A DNA stretch of 64,000 bases from an uncultured Alphaproteobacteria bacterium. GTDB lineage: Bacteria > Pseudomonadota > Alphaproteobacteria > RF32 > CAG-239. The translations under genes and the position numbers were made by a program. The DNA lies in the NCBI GenBank assembly GCA_944391505.1, contig CALXTV010000001.1:98651-162650 (forward strand), read 5' to 3'. Under the pieces are notes generated by a model. That model saw only the letters and a program-made list of their open reading frames with translations, had not been told where the DNA came from and made no database searches. Positions 17,488 through 26,096 of this stretch are shown piece after piece. Position 1 is the stretch's first letter; every line of letters starts with the position of its first letter.

Positions 17488-17583
17488 TGTCCGTCCGGAT
17501 AGTTTAATTCATTTCTCCGATAATAGCGCAAATTTCGATTTTTGACAAATATTTTTATAATAAAAACCTGCCGTCAAAAAATC

Positions 17584-19377
17584 CTAACGAAGCAAACACT
17601 GGACTCTGTCCCCTCTCAACTTGTTGCACAATGCCATAAAACCTCCGGATTCGGAATGAAGAACCAGACGATAAAAAATCTGTCCGTTAATCCGCGTGCG
17701 GATAACCTCGGGCTTTTTGGCCTTAAGTTCGGGATACAGCTCCTGAAGCATTTTCCATTCCAAATCCGCATTTGCACGTTCGACATAAGAACCGAGCTGC
17801 ATAATTTTTTTACGGTCATACGCCGGATCCGTATACGGGGCAAAAATATCTTCGTCATAAACAACCGGTCTCGAAACGGCAACAGATTGCGCAACCGGTA
17901 CCGTGTTTCTGTTTTCCATCAGGTCTTCCAGCCAGTTTTCCTTCTTGGCCCAGCCGTTGCTGATTTTTTCGTCATAGGCCTCTTCCGCGGGAACCGCCGC
18001 CAGCATTTCGACCATGTCTTTATTAAAGGCGGCGCGCAGTGAAACTACAATATCTTTAATTTCATTCTTAAGCAGCACACGGGTAAACGGCGAAAAACCG
18101 GCATAAAAATACAAAGCCCGCAAAGCCAAAGCTTTTTCGGCGGCAATCTGACTTTGTTCGTTTTCCAAAGTAAGCAGTTTTATCTTATCATTCAGCAGAT
18201 TAATTTCTCCGTCCATCGAAAGACGACCGCGTTCGCGCTGTTTAATGTCTTTTTTCAAATCTTTTGCCTGCTCACTGACAACGGCATAGTCTGTTTCGCT
18301 GAGCCGCACCAGATTATAAGCGACCTCGACCTGCGTAAACACCGCAATTCCCAGTTCGTCAAAAGCCGCCGTTCTGAGCCGGTCCCTGTCGGCTTCCTTA
18401 GCCTTTTTATAGGCTTCGGTTTTTTTCACAAGACCCAAGGCCAGCGTATAAGCCCGTTTTTCCAGATTCTCGGCATAAACCTTATCTTCAACGTTATAAC
18501 CGTTTATGTTCAGCCGTTCCACCTCCGGATATTTTTTCAGCAAATTATATTCGACTTCACGAAAACGGTACGAACGTCCCATTTCTCTGGCAATATCAAA
18601 TTCCGAACGATTGCTGAATGCCGAACGTTGAAAAGCCTGCACGGTCAATTTCCGATCCAAATCGTCAAGCTCGTAAAAAGTCCGTCCTTCCAGTTTCAAA
18701 TTCTTGGCCTCAGCTTTAATCAGATAAGCATATTCGGCCATTGCAAAAGCCTGTGCCTCATACATTTCTTTCAACTTAAGCAGGGCAACTTCCAAACCTT
18801 TCTTATAGCTTAGCTCCGCAGGCGTCAACCGGCCGGTACGCTCTTCTTTTTTGACAATATCGTTAAGCTTTTTCTGTTCTTTGTCCGTCAGCCGTGCGAT
18901 TTCCTTGAGCTGCTTGCTTGCAAACAATGCATCTTTATGCGTCTTTATTGAAGCAAGTGCCAAATTCTGCGAAACCTTAACAAAGATGCTGTTGTCAATA
19001 TACGAACGATTGCCGCTTAGATTGACGGTCGCATATATTACGGCATAATCCAGTGCCCGCAGACTGTCATACAGCGGATTATCTCGGCCGCTTTTAACAT
19101 TCATCATATTCTGAATAATGTCCTGCGGAGACATATTCTGATTTTGGGCAAACAGCTTTTTGTTCATCTCCTGTGCGGCAATGTCCACATTATATTTCAC
19201 GCCACGCGCCATTGACGCATAAACGTCCAGTTTGCTTCTGACCGGTTCCGGGCTTTGCGCAAAAACAAGCTCTTCAACTTCCACTTTGTTTCCGATATTG
19301 TCGGTTTCCGCCGAAGAACAACCGCCGACAATGCCCAGCACCGTTAAGACAAAAACAAACTTTTCGAACTTATTCAT
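17584..19377 (-). CDS. TolC-like lipoprotein with C-terminal SPOR-like domain
   Basis: A 597-residue lipoprotein: lipobox IVGGC with Cys20 after the hydrophobic signal. The first half has the two-repeat helical pattern of outer-membrane factor proteins: LDVYASMARGVKYNVDIAAQEM resembles the A-x-ALxxNxDLxxA start of TolC, and RALDYAVIYATVNLSG with VKVSQNLALASIKTHKDALFA resembles its strand-helix section. The same pattern recurs near residues 320-370. The last 40 residues (NGQIFYRLVLHSES...ALCNKLRGDRVQCLL) read as a SPOR peptidoglycan-binding domain. The combination is unusual. A channel or periplasmic adaptor for the cluster is plausible; the TolC assignment is by pattern only. Confidence 0.6.
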   Translation of the reverse strand: MNKFEKFVFVLTVLGIVGGCSSAETDNIGNKVEVEELVFAQSPEPVRSKLDVYASMARGVKYNVDIAAQEMNKKLFAQNQNMSPQDIIQNMMNVKSGRDNPLYDSLRALDYAVIYATVNLSGNRSYIDNSIFVKVSQNLALASIKTHKDALFASKQLKEIARLTDKEQKKLNDIVKKEERTGRLTPAELSYKKGLEVALLKLKEMYEAQAFAMAEYAYLIKAEAKNLKLEGRTFYELDDLDRKLTVQAFQRSAFSNRSEFDIAREMGRSYRFREVEYNLLKKYPEVERLNINGYNVEDKVYAENLEKRAYTLALGLVKKTEAYKKAKEADRDRLRTAAFDELGIAVFTQVEVAYNLVRLSETDYAVVSEQAKDLKKDIKQRERGRLSMDGEINLLNDKIKLLTLENEQSQIAAEKALALRALYFYAGFSPFTRVLLKNEIKDIVVSLRAAFNKDMVEMLAAVPAEEAYDEKISNGWAKKENWLEDLMENRNTVPVAQSVAVSRPVVYDEDIFAPYTDPAYDRKKIMQLGSYVERANADLEWKMLQELYPELKAKKPEVIRTRINGQIFYRLVLHSESGGFMALCNKLRGDRVQCLLR

Positions 19378-19520
19378 AGGAAAACCCCGCAGAATATAAA
19401 GAATTCCGGCTTATTACCGAACTGTAACATTATGTAACAACTTGTTAAAAGCTTTTTAGCAAGAAATTTGTTATAAGTAAACTAAATTTAGCAGCATTCC
19501 AACTTCAGAGGTAAAATCTT

Positions 19521-20537
19521 ATGACTAAAAACATTAAAGTTGCCGTCATCGGCGCCGGCATGATGGGCAAAAACCACATGAAAACTTACAAAAGCCTGAA
19601 CGGTGTCGATCTGGTCGGCGTTTATGACATTTTCCCGGAAGCCGCCCAAAAGGCTGCCGAAACCTTTGGTATCAAAGCATTCTCTTCCATGGAAGAAGTC
19701 GCCAAACACGTTGACGCCGTCAGTGTCGTTACAACTTCCGTAACCCATGCCGACGTCGGCGAATTTTTCCTCAACAAAGGTATCCACTGCATGATAGAAA
19801 AACCGCTGGCCTGCACCGAAGCAGAATGTCAGCGTCTGATTAACGCCGCCGCCAAAAACAATGTTGTTTTGCTGGTCGGACACATTGAGCGTTTTAACCC
19901 GGCTGTCGAGCAGATGGGCAAACTCCTCTCCGATACATCAAAAATCCGTTCGCTGACCGCACAGAGAATGTCTGCCGCCAGCGGCCGCATTACCGACGTT
20001 GATGTTTCCATGGATCTGATGATTCATGACGTCGAAGTCATTCAGTCTTTGGTCAAATCACCGGTTGTCAACATTCAGGCTGCCTCGGTCAAAACCAAAG
20101 AAAGTCCGATGGGCAAAGACTACATTACCGCCCTGCTCGAATTTGAAAACGGTGCTACCGCCAACATTACGGCCAGTCGCATTACTCAGGCCCGTGTCCG
20201 CACTCTGACGGTCACCACCGACACCAACTATATTGACATGGACTTCATCAACCAGAGCATTAATGTTCATTCGCAGGGACGTATGCCCTACGTCAACCCG
20301 GAAAGCATTCCCGAATGGATGAACTACGGTCTGAAAGGCAGCGTCGAGCAGTTGTTCATTCCGACCAACCAGCCGCTTTCCGCCGAATTAAACCATTTTC
20401 TGAGCTGTGTCCGCGGCGAAGCGACACCGCGCATTACCGGCCAGAACGCACTTGATGCTCTGCGCGTCATCTGGAAAATTCAGGAAAAACTCGGTTTTTT
20501 TAACGTTTCCGCCAACAATGCAGTCGCGGCTGCATAA
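19521..20537 (+). CDS. Gfo/Idh/MocA-family NAD-dependent sugar oxidoreductase
   Basis: A 338-residue dehydrogenase. The Rossmann loop VIGAGMMGKNH lies at about residues 9-19, CMIEKPLACTEAE carries the catalytic Lys of the EKP motif, and GHIERFNPAV is typical of sugar-nucleotide members. The C-terminal half (MDLMIHDVEVIQSLV and the substrate sheet) matches the family. The GHIERFNPAV type occurs in enzymes that oxidise UDP-GlcNAc at C3 (GnnA/WbpB-like), which some Alphaproteobacteria use for lipid A with amide-linked chains. No gnnB-like transaminase is in the window, so the substrate is unknown. GAGGT precedes the ATG and a strong terminator follows the gene. Confidence 0.85.
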   Translation: MTKNIKVAVIGAGMMGKNHMKTYKSLNGVDLVGVYDIFPEAAQKAAETFGIKAFSSMEEVAKHVDAVSVVTTSVTHADVGEFFLNKGIHCMIEKPLACTEAECQRLINAAAKNNVVLLVGHIERFNPAVEQMGKLLSDTSKIRSLTAQRMSAASGRITDVDVSMDLMIHDVEVIQSLVKSPVVNIQAASVKTKESPMGKDYITALLEFENGATANITASRITQARVRTLTVTTDTNYIDMDFINQSINVHSQGRMPYVNPESIPEWMNYGLKGSVEQLFIPTNQPLSAELNHFLSCVRGEATPRITGQNALDALRVIWKIQEKLGFFNVSANNAVAAA

Positions 20538-20567
20538 AGATTGCAAAATAAAATGTTTTGAGATAGT

Positions 20568-20591
20568 TTAAGGGGCAGAAATGCCCCTTAA
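20568..20591 (+). terminator. Terminator after the oxidoreductase gene
   Basis: A perfect ten-base-pair stem TTAAGGGGCA/TGCCCCTTAA with a GAAA tetraloop, followed by TTTG. It lies 31 bases after the stop and before truA, so truA needs its own promoter or read-through. Confidence 0.8.
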
Positions 20592-20608
20592 TTTGTAAAC
20601 GAAAACCC

Positions 20609-21394
20609 ATGCGCTATAAGATTACCATTGAATACGACGGCACAGACCTTCTCGGCTGGCAGGAACAATTGGACGGCCCGTCCGTGCAGGATTATCTGCA
20701 AAAATCTCTTGAATGCTTTACACCGGTTTCAGAAGAAGAGACAAATGCCGAAGAACGTTTGCAGATAACCGATAAAATCGTTGTCTACGGCGCAGGACGA
20801 ACGGACGCGGGCGTCCACGCCACGGCCCAGGTTGCACATTTTGACCTAAAAGAAGATATGGAAGACTGGAAGCTGCGCGAAGCAATGAACGCGCGCCTGC
20901 GGGATATGCAAGCACCGGTCGGTGTCATTTCGGTTGAAAAAACAAACCAAAATTTTCATGCCCGTTTCAGTGCCAAAGGCCGTGGTTATCTGTATCGGAT
21001 TCTCAACCGCCGTGCACCGGCCATAATTGAAAAAAATCGGGTTTGGTGGGTTCCTGTTCCCTTGGATGTTGAAAAAATGCGCCAAGGAGCCAAATATCTG
21101 CTCGGTCATCATGATTTTAGTTCTTTCAGAGCTGCCGCTTGCCAAGCAAAATCGCCCATAAAGACTTTGGATAAGTTGGATATTGAAGTTTGCGGCGAAG
21201 AGATTCGTTTTATTGTTGAGGCACGTTCTTTTCTGCACCATCAGGTTCGCAATATGGTCGGAACTTTAAAGATGGTCGGCGACGGACACCTTCGGCCGGA
21301 AGACGTAAAACGGATTCTTGAAGCCCGTGACCGCAAAGCCGCCGGTGTTAACGCTCCGGCCTGCGGCCTGTATTTAAACAAAGTAATTTATTAG
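20609..21394 (+). CDS. truA: tRNA pseudouridine(38-40) synthase TruA
   Basis: TruA isomerises uridines 38, 39 and 40 in tRNA anticodon arms. The 261 residues show KITIEYDGTDLLGWQ at the start, the catalytic motif GAGRTDAGVHA with Asp66, and FHARFSAKGRGYLYRI. LHHQVRNMVGTL is the conserved C-terminal core. A short acidic insertion (EEETNAEERLQITDK) places the catalytic Asp slightly later than in E. coli. The last 47 bases overlap the convergent 452-codon reading frame on the other strand. The start has no obvious ribosome site. Confidence 0.97.
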   Translation: MRYKITIEYDGTDLLGWQEQLDGPSVQDYLQKSLECFTPVSEEETNAEERLQITDKIVVYGAGRTDAGVHATAQVAHFDLKEDMEDWKLREAMNARLRDMQAPVGVISVEKTNQNFHARFSAKGRGYLYRILNRRAPAIIEKNRVWWVPVPLDVEKMRQGAKYLLGHHDFSSFRAAACQAKSPIKTLDKLDIEVCGEEIRFIVEARSFLHHQVRNMVGTLKMVGDGHLRPEDVKRILEARDRKAAGVNAPACGLYLNKVIY

Positions 21395-22658
21395 GCTCTT
21401 TATGCGGCTCCGCAACAAACGCCGCATAATTCATCCGCTCCAGATCCCGGTCATAATACGAATTCAAAATCCGGACAAAATTCGGGCTGTCCATGCCGAA
21501 AAACTTCTCCGGTCGCGGACGAATAATATTCAAATCCAGCAAACCTCGGTTAACCCCTCCCAGATTCCGGGTATTTTCCAAAATCATTTTGGTAATCAGC
21601 CGCTGCCCGTTCATCCAGTGTCCGGCATCGGCCACGGTTTCGACATAATTGTTCATGACTTGCTCGTCAAACCGACGGCGGGTAAAAGTCGTCATAAAAG
21701 AAAACTTCATCAGCTCTTTTCCCGCGTCACTCTTATAAAACCCGAACTGAGCGGCATAATCCAATCCGGCAAAATATTGAGAAGAACGTTCAATCAGCAT
21801 GGCTGCTGCGTCAAAATCCCCGTTTCCGATGGGATTGCCGCCATTCAAAGCTTCAACCAGACGACGGTTTAAAAGAGTTATCGCTTTCACAAACTTCGGA
21901 GCAGATAACATCGTCTCGTCATAAATCTCTCCGCAAACTTTGTCCAGAGCACCATCACCCGTATGCGGCCGTTTGTAATTGGCCATCTTCCGACATGCCG
22001 CCGTCTTACGCAAAATGTCAATCACCGTCGCACCCGCATATTTGCGCTGCGGAAACGGCGCCGAAAACAAATCCTTGACTTCCATGGTCTGAGGTTTGTC
22101 ATAAAGCGACAAATCCAACCAACGGCTCTCCCTGTCAGAATCATCAAAAAGAGTATACGGCATTTTGTTTTCATAGATGGTAATCGGCCGGGTCTCATCG
22201 ACAACATAATGACCATCCCGGTTATAATAAAAAAATTCGCCGTAATATTTGGCAAAAATGGCTGCTTTTTCATAAGTTTGATCGTCAGACCAAAAATCAT
22301 CGGGGCTTACGACCGAAGCCTCGGCCAGCCGCCTCATAATTTCCAGTTCTTCACGGCTCGGCTGAGATTTGTTCCGGTTTTTGTCCTCCTGACGCTCTCT
22401 GCGAAATCCGACAAAAGGATAATCAAGCCTGATTTCCTCCATTCTGCCAATCAACCGCTCTTTGTCATGAGACTCATAATAATCGATTAAGGCATGCAAA
22501 ACCGCATCAGAGGCCGCCGGCACACCCCGATGAATCAGATTGCGCATGGTTTCGCCATCACCCATTGCACGGCTCAGGAACAAGGCGTTCAACCGATACG
22601 GCGACCAAAACCGCCGGTCTATGCCTGCGGCAATATCCTGTATGGAAAATTCAGACAT
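21348..22658 (-). CDS. Uncharacterised helical protein
   Basis: A 436-residue protein from an ATG (MSEFSIQDIAAGIDRRF) with GAGAG upstream; 16 further codons are open upstream but have no ribosome site. I recognise no family. The sequence is soluble, mixed in charge and mainly helical, without signal or membrane segment, and with ankyrin-like or Sel1-like helix pairs near the N terminus (NALFLSRAMGDGETMRNLIHRGV) that are too weak to call. Conserved-looking aromatic segments are KYYGEFFYYNRDGHYVVDE and RSSQYFAGLDYAAQFGFYK. Its 3' end runs 47 bases into truA on the opposite strand. Base use looks like that of the neighbours. Confidence 0.6.
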   Translation of the reverse strand: MSEFSIQDIAAGIDRRFWSPYRLNALFLSRAMGDGETMRNLIHRGVPAASDAVLHALIDYYESHDKERLIGRMEEIRLDYPFVGFRRERQEDKNRNKSQPSREELEIMRRLAEASVVSPDDFWSDDQTYEKAAIFAKYYGEFFYYNRDGHYVVDETRPITIYENKMPYTLFDDSDRESRWLDLSLYDKPQTMEVKDLFSAPFPQRKYAGATVIDILRKTAACRKMANYKRPHTGDGALDKVCGEIYDETMLSAPKFVKAITLLNRRLVEALNGGNPIGNGDFDAAAMLIERSSQYFAGLDYAAQFGFYKSDAGKELMKFSFMTTFTRRRFDEQVMNNYVETVADAGHWMNGQRLITKMILENTRNLGGVNRGLLDLNIIRPRPEKFFGMDSPNFVRILNSYYDRDLERMNYAAFVAEPHKEPNKLLCLNTGRRPER

Positions 22659-22712
22659 AAAAAAACTCTCTGCAAAAAACTGCTGAAAGTTTACAATTTT
22701 AGACAAATTTTG

Positions 22713-23267
22713 TCAAGACTCGCGAAAAGGTACCAAAGACATAACTTTTTGCGCCGTATCGTAGCCAAAACCGGCGCGCACCAAAACTGCCAAATCTTTT
22801 TGCCTGTATTCTCGGCGGCTTTCTTCATCTGCACGAAAAGGACCGATTCGTTTTTTCTTTGCCAACCGCAGGGCCGCTTCATATTCATCATAATCCTGCG
22901 CCTCCAAAAGCGAATCAACCATTCTTTCGTCAATTCCTTTAAGCTGCAGTTTGCCCTTGATATAACGAACCGATTTACCGGCCGCCAGATAGTCCTTGAT
23001 TTTCATTTCGGCAAAACGGGCGTCGTTAACATAACCATACCCTTCGAATTGGGAAACAATTTCATCAATCCAGCCGACGGCCTCTTCCTGATTCCAGCCT
23101 GGATTTTGATAAGCGTAATCGCTGACTCTGCGCATCAGTACCGATTTCAAATTTTCAGAAGACGTCTCAAACCGCTGCAGATAATACAGCGCAATGTTTT
23201 TCAAACGTTGTTTGGTAATCTTCCGCGCCGGCTTTCGTCCTTTTCTCTGTACATCGTCTTCCGACAC
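22713..23267 (-). CDS. recX: RecX-family regulatory protein
   Basis: RecX inhibits or tunes RecA filaments. The protein of 184 residues contains the three-helix repeats of RecX: ITKQRLKNIALYYLQRFETSSENLKSVLMRRV, then YGYVNDARFAEMKIKDYLAAGKSVRYIKGKLQLKGID, and a C-terminal repeat with KDLAVLVRAGFGYDTAQKVM. The start is taken as GTG at 23267 because GAGGA is eight bases upstream, while the GTG seven codons earlier has none. No recA is nearby. It is divergent from hslO, with 64 bases between the starts. Confidence 0.85.
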   Translation of the reverse strand: MSEDDVQRKGRKPARKITKQRLKNIALYYLQRFETSSENLKSVLMRRVSDYAYQNPGWNQEEAVGWIDEIVSQFEGYGYVNDARFAEMKIKDYLAAGKSVRYIKGKLQLKGIDERMVDSLLEAQDYDEYEAALRLAKKKRIGPFRADEESRREYRQKDLAVLVRAGFGYDTAQKVMSLVPFRES

Positions 23268-23331
23268 TTGCAAAATCCTCAAAAACACATTACATAAAAC
23301 TAAACAAGAACATTATACAAAGGAAAAATCA

Positions 23332-24252
23332 TTGGTTAACAAAAATTTCGACAACTGTGTATCTTTTCATATTGAAGACGGCGCGTTTATGGGCAGACTG
23401 GTTCGGCTTGACGAAGTCGTCAACACCATTGTCGGCAAACACTGCTATCCCAAACCCGTATCGGCCGTTGTTGCCGAAAGCGCGGCCCTCGGCGCCCTGC
23501 TTGCCAGCGCCCTGAAATATGACGGCTTGTTCACCCTCCAAACCAAAAGCAACGGACCGGTTTCCATGGTTGTTGTCGATGTCTCTTCCGACGGCACGAT
23601 TCGCGCCTGCGCGACTTTTGATGAAAAACGAATTCAAAAAGCGCAGGAACTCCGCAAAACCGAAGGCGAAATAGAAGCCGCGCCGCATTTGATGGGCGAG
23701 GGTTATCTGGCTTTTACGGTTGATCAGGGCAAAGATACGGATCTGTATCAGGGCGTTGTCGACTTACAGGGCAAAAACCTGACCGAATGTGCACTGCGCT
23801 ACTTCAAACAGTCCGAACAAATTGAAACGGCGCTCCGCCTTTTCCTTAAAGTTCCGAATGATGAAAACGACCATTGGAAAGCCGGCGGTATCATGTTGCA
23901 GAAACTGCCGGCAACCGGTGGCAAGGTTAAGGAAGGAACCGACTTGGACGAAGCCTGGAACGAAGCGGTTACTTTTATGCAAAGCCTCAAAGAGGAAGAA
24001 ATTTTTGATGACGCTTTGAGTTCTGAGGAAATCTTGCATCGGCTCTATCACTCCAGCAAACTGACCATCGCCAAAAATAAGGAATACCGCTTCGGCTGCC
24101 GTTGCAGTCGTGACAAACTGCTCAACACGCTGATTTCGTTCGGAGAAGAGGAAATCAATAATCTGGCCGACGATCACAATCAGATTTCCGCCACCTGCAA
24201 CTTCTGTTCCGAAAAATATGTTTTTGACAAAGGCGAGCTGATTCGCCATTAA
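23332..24252 (+). CDS. hslO: Hsp33 redox-regulated chaperone
   Basis: Hsp33 is a holdase switched on by oxidation of a zinc centre. The 306-residue protein has the N-terminal fold (FHIEDGAFMGRLVRLDEVVNTI, ALLASALKYDGLFTLQTKSNGP) and the zinc motif near the C terminus, CRC (about residues 258-260) and CNFC about 30 residues later. The start is best placed at TTG 23332: AAGGA lies seven bases upstream and the sequence before it has no homology, although the frame stays open back to 23194 across recX. A terminator stem follows the stop. Hsp33 followed by a small lipoprotein and apaG is a familiar alphaproteobacterial order. Confidence 0.93.
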   Translation: MVNKNFDNCVSFHIEDGAFMGRLVRLDEVVNTIVGKHCYPKPVSAVVAESAALGALLASALKYDGLFTLQTKSNGPVSMVVVDVSSDGTIRACATFDEKRIQKAQELRKTEGEIEAAPHLMGEGYLAFTVDQGKDTDLYQGVVDLQGKNLTECALRYFKQSEQIETALRLFLKVPNDENDHWKAGGIMLQKLPATGGKVKEGTDLDEAWNEAVTFMQSLKEEEIFDDALSSEEILHRLYHSSKLTIAKNKEYRFGCRCSRDKLLNTLISFGEEEINNLADDHNQISATCNFCSEKYVFDKGELIRH

Positions 24253-24280
24253 GCTTATATTAAACAATATCCAATATTCT

Positions 24281-24313
24281 GAAAAGGCTCTTAAAGAATT
24301 TAAGGGCCTTTTC
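24281..24313 (+). terminator. Terminator after hslO
   Basis: A 15-base-pair stem (GAAAAGGCTCTTAAA with TTTAAGGGCCTTTTC, one G-U pair) and a three-base loop, 28 bases after the hslO stop. The downstream T tract is short. Confidence 0.7.
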
Positions 24314-24339
24314 AGGATAAATAACAACAGGTTACGACA

Positions 24340-24951
24340 ATGATTAATCTTAAAAGACTTTCCGCATTTCTGATGGTTCTGGCTTTTACTGCCGGCTGCG
24401 CCAACAACAACGAAGCAGAGCCCAAACGCTACCATGAACCGCGTTTTACGGATCAGGCGCCGATTGACCTGAAAGTCAACCGGGTAGAAGTCATTTCTGA
24501 ATTTACACCGACTTTCACCCGTCCGAACGTTGAACACCTGTTTCCGATTTCGATTGAAAAAACCGCCCGTCTCTGGGCCAAAGACCGTCTGAAAGCCGAT
24601 GACTATGCTTCCGACAAAGTTGCCGAATTTATCATTAAAGACGCCAGCGTTACCGAAGAAATTGAAAAATCCGAAAAGGTTTTTTACAAAGACCGTATCA
24701 AATATCGTGCAACACTGTATGTTGTCATCAAAGTAACCGATCCCAAAAACCTCTCCAGCGCCGAAACCTCAATCGAAGCCTGGCGGGAACTGGCAATTCC
24801 GGCAGATACGGATATTGAAGAAAAAGAAAGATACTGGAACGGTATGGTATACAAGCTCTTTGACGAGTTCAACAAGCGCATGGAGCAAAACATCTACCAA
24901 TACCTGAACATGTATGTTGCCAACAACAGCATCATTCAGGAATACAACTAA
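24340..24951 (+). CDS. Small outer-membrane-type lipoprotein
   Basis: A 203-residue lipoprotein with lipobox FTAGC (Cys20) after the hydrophobic helix FLMVLAFT. The mature part starts with a flexible stretch and continues with beta strands and helices (VNRVEVISEFTPTFTRPNVEHLFPISIEKTARLWAKDRL; then RATLYVVIKVTD and WNGMVYKLFDEFNKRMEQNIYQYL). The pattern is known from alphaproteobacterial genomes as an unnamed lipoprotein beside hslO and apaG. The residue after Cys is Ala, consistent with outer-membrane sorting. Function unknown. It ends convergently with apaG, overlapping by four bases. Confidence 0.75.
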   Translation: MINLKRLSAFLMVLAFTAGCANNNEAEPKRYHEPRFTDQAPIDLKVNRVEVISEFTPTFTRPNVEHLFPISIEKTARLWAKDRLKADDYASDKVAEFIIKDASVTEEIEKSEKVFYKDRIKYRATLYVVIKVTDPKNLSSAETSIEAWRELAIPADTDIEEKERYWNGMVYKLFDEFNKRMEQNIYQYLNMYVANNSIIQEYN

Positions 24952-25358
24952 TTCAATGAAGCTGTCGGTTTCAAACCGGCAGAAAGAGAAAACGTCGGAA
25001 TTTTGATTTCCTTAACCGTTTTTTGCCCCGCCTCCTGAATTTTACAGCTGCCGTAAAAAACAGCATCCGAGGCGTTCAGCGGCATCATTGAACTGAACTC
25101 AAAATATTCCCCGGGCTCAAGTTCGGGAAGTTCTCCCTTAAAACCGGCAGAATCATCACAAAAACGATTTCCTTTGCTGTCGGTAACATTCCAGTTTTTG
25201 CCCAACAGTTGAATTTTCTTAGCCGAGTTGTTTTCAATCCGCAGATAATACCCCCACAAAAAAGCCTGTGTGCGGCGATTCTCTTCAACCAGCACCGGAC
25301 AAGCCGAAATCACGATGTCATCTGTCTGCGAAGTAATATATTCCGGCTCATCAAACAT
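24948..25358 (-). CDS. apaG: ApaG-domain protein
   Basis: A 136-residue single-domain ApaG protein, an immunoglobulin-like fold whose bacterial role is still unclear and which was once linked to cobalt or magnesium efflux. Family features are ENRRTQAFLWGYYLRIENNSAKKIQLLGKNWNVTDSKGN, then the GEFPELEPGEYFEFSS-type proline-glutamate turn, and the late strand YGSCKIQEA. Length is normal. It is convergent with the lipoprotein gene; the stops interlock. Confidence 0.9.
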   Translation of the reverse strand: MFDEPEYITSQTDDIVISACPVLVEENRRTQAFLWGYYLRIENNSAKKIQLLGKNWNVTDSKGNRFCDDSAGFKGELPELEPGEYFEFSSMMPLNASDAVFYGSCKIQEAGQKTVKEIKIPTFSLSAGLKPTASLN

Positions 25359-25539
25359 ATCTCAATCCTTAAAAAATTAACTTATGGTTAACTTTTAAAG
25401 AACCGCGGATTGATTCGCAACGGCACTTTTTTCTTGTTCACAAGCTTATACACAACAAAATGAAAACGAAATTTTCCGCTTGCCAACATAAAAAAGGTAC
25501 CGATTTCGGAGTCTCACTAAAAAACCCGCGGAGTCAAAA

Positions 25540-25568
25540 AAAGACTTCCGCTAAACGGAAGTCTTTTT
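25540..25568 (-). terminator. Terminator of carD
   Basis: A perfect stem AAAGACTTCCG/CGGAAGTCTTT with a five-base loop. On the minus strand it is followed by a run of seven T, which fits termination just after carD. Confidence 0.85.
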
Positions 25569-25589
25569 CGGCAGATATTTCAAAAAAAA

Positions 25590-26096
25590 TTATTTTGCCA
25601 GAATATCAAGCAGCTTTTTCGTTGCATCGGCGGAAGAAATATTTTCGCAAACGGCAACCTCATTTGCCAGCCGATCCAACGCCTGCTCATAAATCTGGCG
25701 TTCGCTGTAAGACTGTTCGGCCAGATTTTCGCTGCGATACAAATCGCGGACAACTTCAGCAATCGCCACCGGATTTCCGGAGTTAATCTTATTTTCGTAT
25801 TCCTGCGCGCGCCGCGACCACATAATTTTCTTAACCTTGGCCTTGCCTTTCAAAACACCGAGGGCTTCATTCATCGTATCCGCACCGGAAATTTTGCGCA
25901 GACCGATATTTTCGGCCTTAGCCATCGGAATCCGCAGTGTCATTTTGTCCTTGTCAAAATTGACCACAATCAGTTCCAGCTCCGAACCGGCTATTTTCTG
26001 CTTGGCAATATCGGCAATTTTACCGACACCGTGCGCCGGATAAACTACAAAATCACCGGAATTAAACGCAAAAGCGGAAGAACTCTTTTTATTCAT
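25590..26096 (-). CDS. carD: CarD-family transcription regulator
   Basis: CarD proteins bind the RNA polymerase beta subunit and stabilise open promoter complexes, notably at rRNA promoters. The 168 residues show the N-terminal Tudor-like RNAP-interaction domain (FNSGDFVVYPAHGVGKI, YIV-type strand LELIVVNF), then RIPMAKAENIGLRKI, and a C-terminal helical DNA-binding domain (IMWSRRAQEYENKINSGNPVAIAEVVRDLYR with the basic and aromatic residues of the CarD helix). The start was set at the internal ATG (MNKKSSS) because GGGAA precedes it; six more codons are open upstream. Its own terminator follows. Confidence 0.93.
   Translation of the reverse strand: MNKKSSSAFAFNSGDFVVYPAHGVGKIADIAKQKIAGSELELIVVNFDKDKMTLRIPMAKAENIGLRKISGADTMNEALGVLKGKAKVKKIMWSRRAQEYENKINSGNPVAIAEVVRDLYRSENLAEQSYSERQIYEQALDRLANEVAVCENISSADATKKLLDILAK

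Noticed and set aside
25460-25786. Plus-strand 108-codon frame near the carD terminator
   Set aside because: It crosses the terminator hairpin and the antisense of carD and has a lysine/arginine-heavy composition.
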